A stretch of 6,772 bases of DNA from Collinsella aerofaciens (GTDB lineage: Bacteria; Actinomycetota; Coriobacteriia; Coriobacteriales; Coriobacteriaceae), in contig JAUUSS010000112.1 in the NCBI GenBank assembly GCA_030841765.1, positions 1 through 6,772 of the forward strand, written 5' to 3'. The notes beneath the pieces were generated by a model, which saw only the letters and a list, made by a program, of their open reading frames with translations, was not told where the DNA came from and ran no database searches. Position 1 is the stretch's first letter. Each line of letters starts with the position of its first letter. The position numbers were made by a program, and so were the translations under genes. Shown here piece by piece: positions 6,516 to 6,772 of the stretch.

Positions 6516-6551
6516 GTTCGGTCGGGCAACGTCAAGACAGCCCAATCGAAC
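6516..6551 (-). promoter_or_regulatory. Leader hairpin in the oppA 5' untranslated region
   Basis: GTTCGGTCGGGC (6516-6527) pairs with GCCCAATCGAAC (6540-6551) as a 12-bp stem with one mismatch and one G-T wobble, around a 12-nt loop. In the mRNA it would sit about 20 nt upstream of the ribosome binding site, so it does not cover it directly. It may stabilise the transcript or bind a regulator; neither is proven. It does not match a riboswitch class I recognise. Confidence 0.5.
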
Positions 6552-6562
6552 CATTCAAACGC

Positions 6563-6597
6563 GGTCCGCCGTTTTGGCTGGTTATACAAAGCGGACC
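6563..6597. promoter_or_regulatory. Inverted repeat GGTCCGC-N21-GCGGACC around the oppA -10
   Basis: GGTCCGC (6563-6569) and GCGGACC (6591-6597) are perfect 7-nt reverse complements, 21 nt apart, with the predicted -10 (6581-6586) between them. One arm falls in the promoter spacer and the other just past the predicted start of transcription. If that start is right, the mRNA would contain only one arm, so a DNA-binding regulator is more likely than an RNA hairpin. The regulator is unknown. Confidence 0.45.
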
Positions 6598-6609
6598 AAC
6601 GTATTGCAA
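6581..6609 (-). promoter_or_regulatory. Predicted oppA promoter (TTGCAA-N17-TATAAC)
   Basis: Read on the minus strand, -35 TTGCAA (6609-6604, 4 of 6 to consensus) and -10 TATAAC (6586-6581, 5 of 6) are spaced by an ideal 17 nt. Transcription would begin near 6574, giving a leader of about 90 nt. It is the best-placed match in the upstream region and coincides with two symmetric sites, which supports a regulated promoter. Confidence 0.6.
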
Positions 6610-6612
6610 TAC
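6601..6612. promoter_or_regulatory. Perfect 12-bp palindrome over the oppA -35, candidate operator
   Basis: GTATTGCAATAC is its own reverse complement and contains the predicted -35 hexamer. A dimeric repressor bound here would block RNA polymerase. It does not look like the CodY consensus, and I cannot name the regulator. A shorter near-palindrome, GCATTTTATGC (6619-6629), lies just upstream. Confidence 0.45.
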
Positions 6613-6681
6613 AGTAGCGCATTTTATGCACGATTTGGGGCTAATTCCGGTTAACGGTCGAGATTTTCTTTAGTTGGTCGA

Positions 6682-6710
6682 AGTATATGAGGATATTTTG
6701 ACTCTGTTAC
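6682..6710 (-). promoter_or_regulatory. Second, weaker promoter candidate upstream of oppA
   Basis: On the minus strand GTAACA (6710-6705) and TATACT (6687-6682) are spaced by 17 nt in an AT-rich stretch directly after the upstream terminator. The -10 matches 5 of 6, but the -35 lacks the TTG core. If used, it would give a leader of roughly 190 nt containing both arms of the 6563-6597 repeat. Confidence 0.3.
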
Positions 6711-6718
6711 AAATATGT

Positions 6719-6749
6719 AAATCAAAACCACCCCTAAAAGGGGTGGTTT
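6719..6749 (-). terminator. Intrinsic terminator of the upstream minus-strand gene
   Basis: AAACCACCCCT (6725-6735) and AGGGGTGGTTT (6739-6749) form a perfect 11-bp stem with a 3-nt loop. On the minus strand it runs into TTTTGATTT, a fair T-tract; on the plus strand it is followed by GCTCTT, which is weaker. It therefore probably ends a gene lying beyond the right edge and read in the same direction as opp, insulating the opp promoter. The remaining 6750-6772 contain only a small 5-bp hairpin (6756-6768) and no recognisable gene. Confidence 0.75.
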
Positions 6750-6772
6750 GCTCTTAGGGTATAACCCTTGGA

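Noticed and set aside
6485..6631. Upstream in-frame ATG that would lengthen OppA by 49 residues
   Set aside because: It would put a long charged stretch before the lipoprotein signal and overlap the predicted promoter. The ATG at 6484 has a near-perfect ribosome binding site.

Overview
The window is most likely from a Gram-positive, moderately GC-rich actinobacterium of the class Coriobacteriia, with Collinsella or a close relative as my best guess. This is inferred from the base composition, the strong AGGAGG-type ribosome binding sites, the twin-arginine-type lipoprotein signal on the binding protein and the general look of the proteins. No marker gene in the window settles it.

Almost the whole window is one operon read on the minus strand (right to left): a complete oligopeptide ABC importer in the classical order oppA-oppB-oppC-oppD-oppF. 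OppA (4808-6484) is the surface lipoprotein that captures peptides. OppB (3614-4651) and OppC (2664-3599) form the membrane channel. OppD (1570-2661) and OppF (542-1570) are the two ATPases. The last four genes are nearly gapless (14 nt, 2 nt, then a 1-nt TAATG overlap), which suggests coupled translation. oppA is set apart from oppB by 156 nt holding a GC-rich hairpin without a good T-tract, the usual way for the binding protein to be made in excess.

The right end (6485-6772) is the control region. An intrinsic terminator (6719-6749) closes off whatever gene lies upstream on the minus strand. Next come a plausible sigma-70-type promoter (TTGCAA, 17 nt, TATAAC; 6581-6609), a perfect 12-bp palindrome over its -35, a 7-bp inverted repeat bracketing its -10, and a leader hairpin before the oppA ribosome binding site.

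The left end (1-541) has no convincing gene but is the most unusual part. It holds two large nested palindromes, A (89-213, 125 nt) and B (399-525, 127 nt, 16 nt after the oppF stop). Aligned in opposite orientations they have the same module lengths: 29-nt outer arm, 12-nt loop, 14- or 15-nt inner arm, 15-nt tip, inner arm, 12-nt loop, outer arm. The loop and tip sequences are nearly identical (34 of 39 positions), while the stems differ (about half the outer-arm positions match) yet remain almost fully self-complementary. This is what a family of structured elements with conserved unpaired modules and co-varying stems would look like. I do not recognise it as a named family. Between A and B lie two tandem hairpins (275-293 and 304-329).
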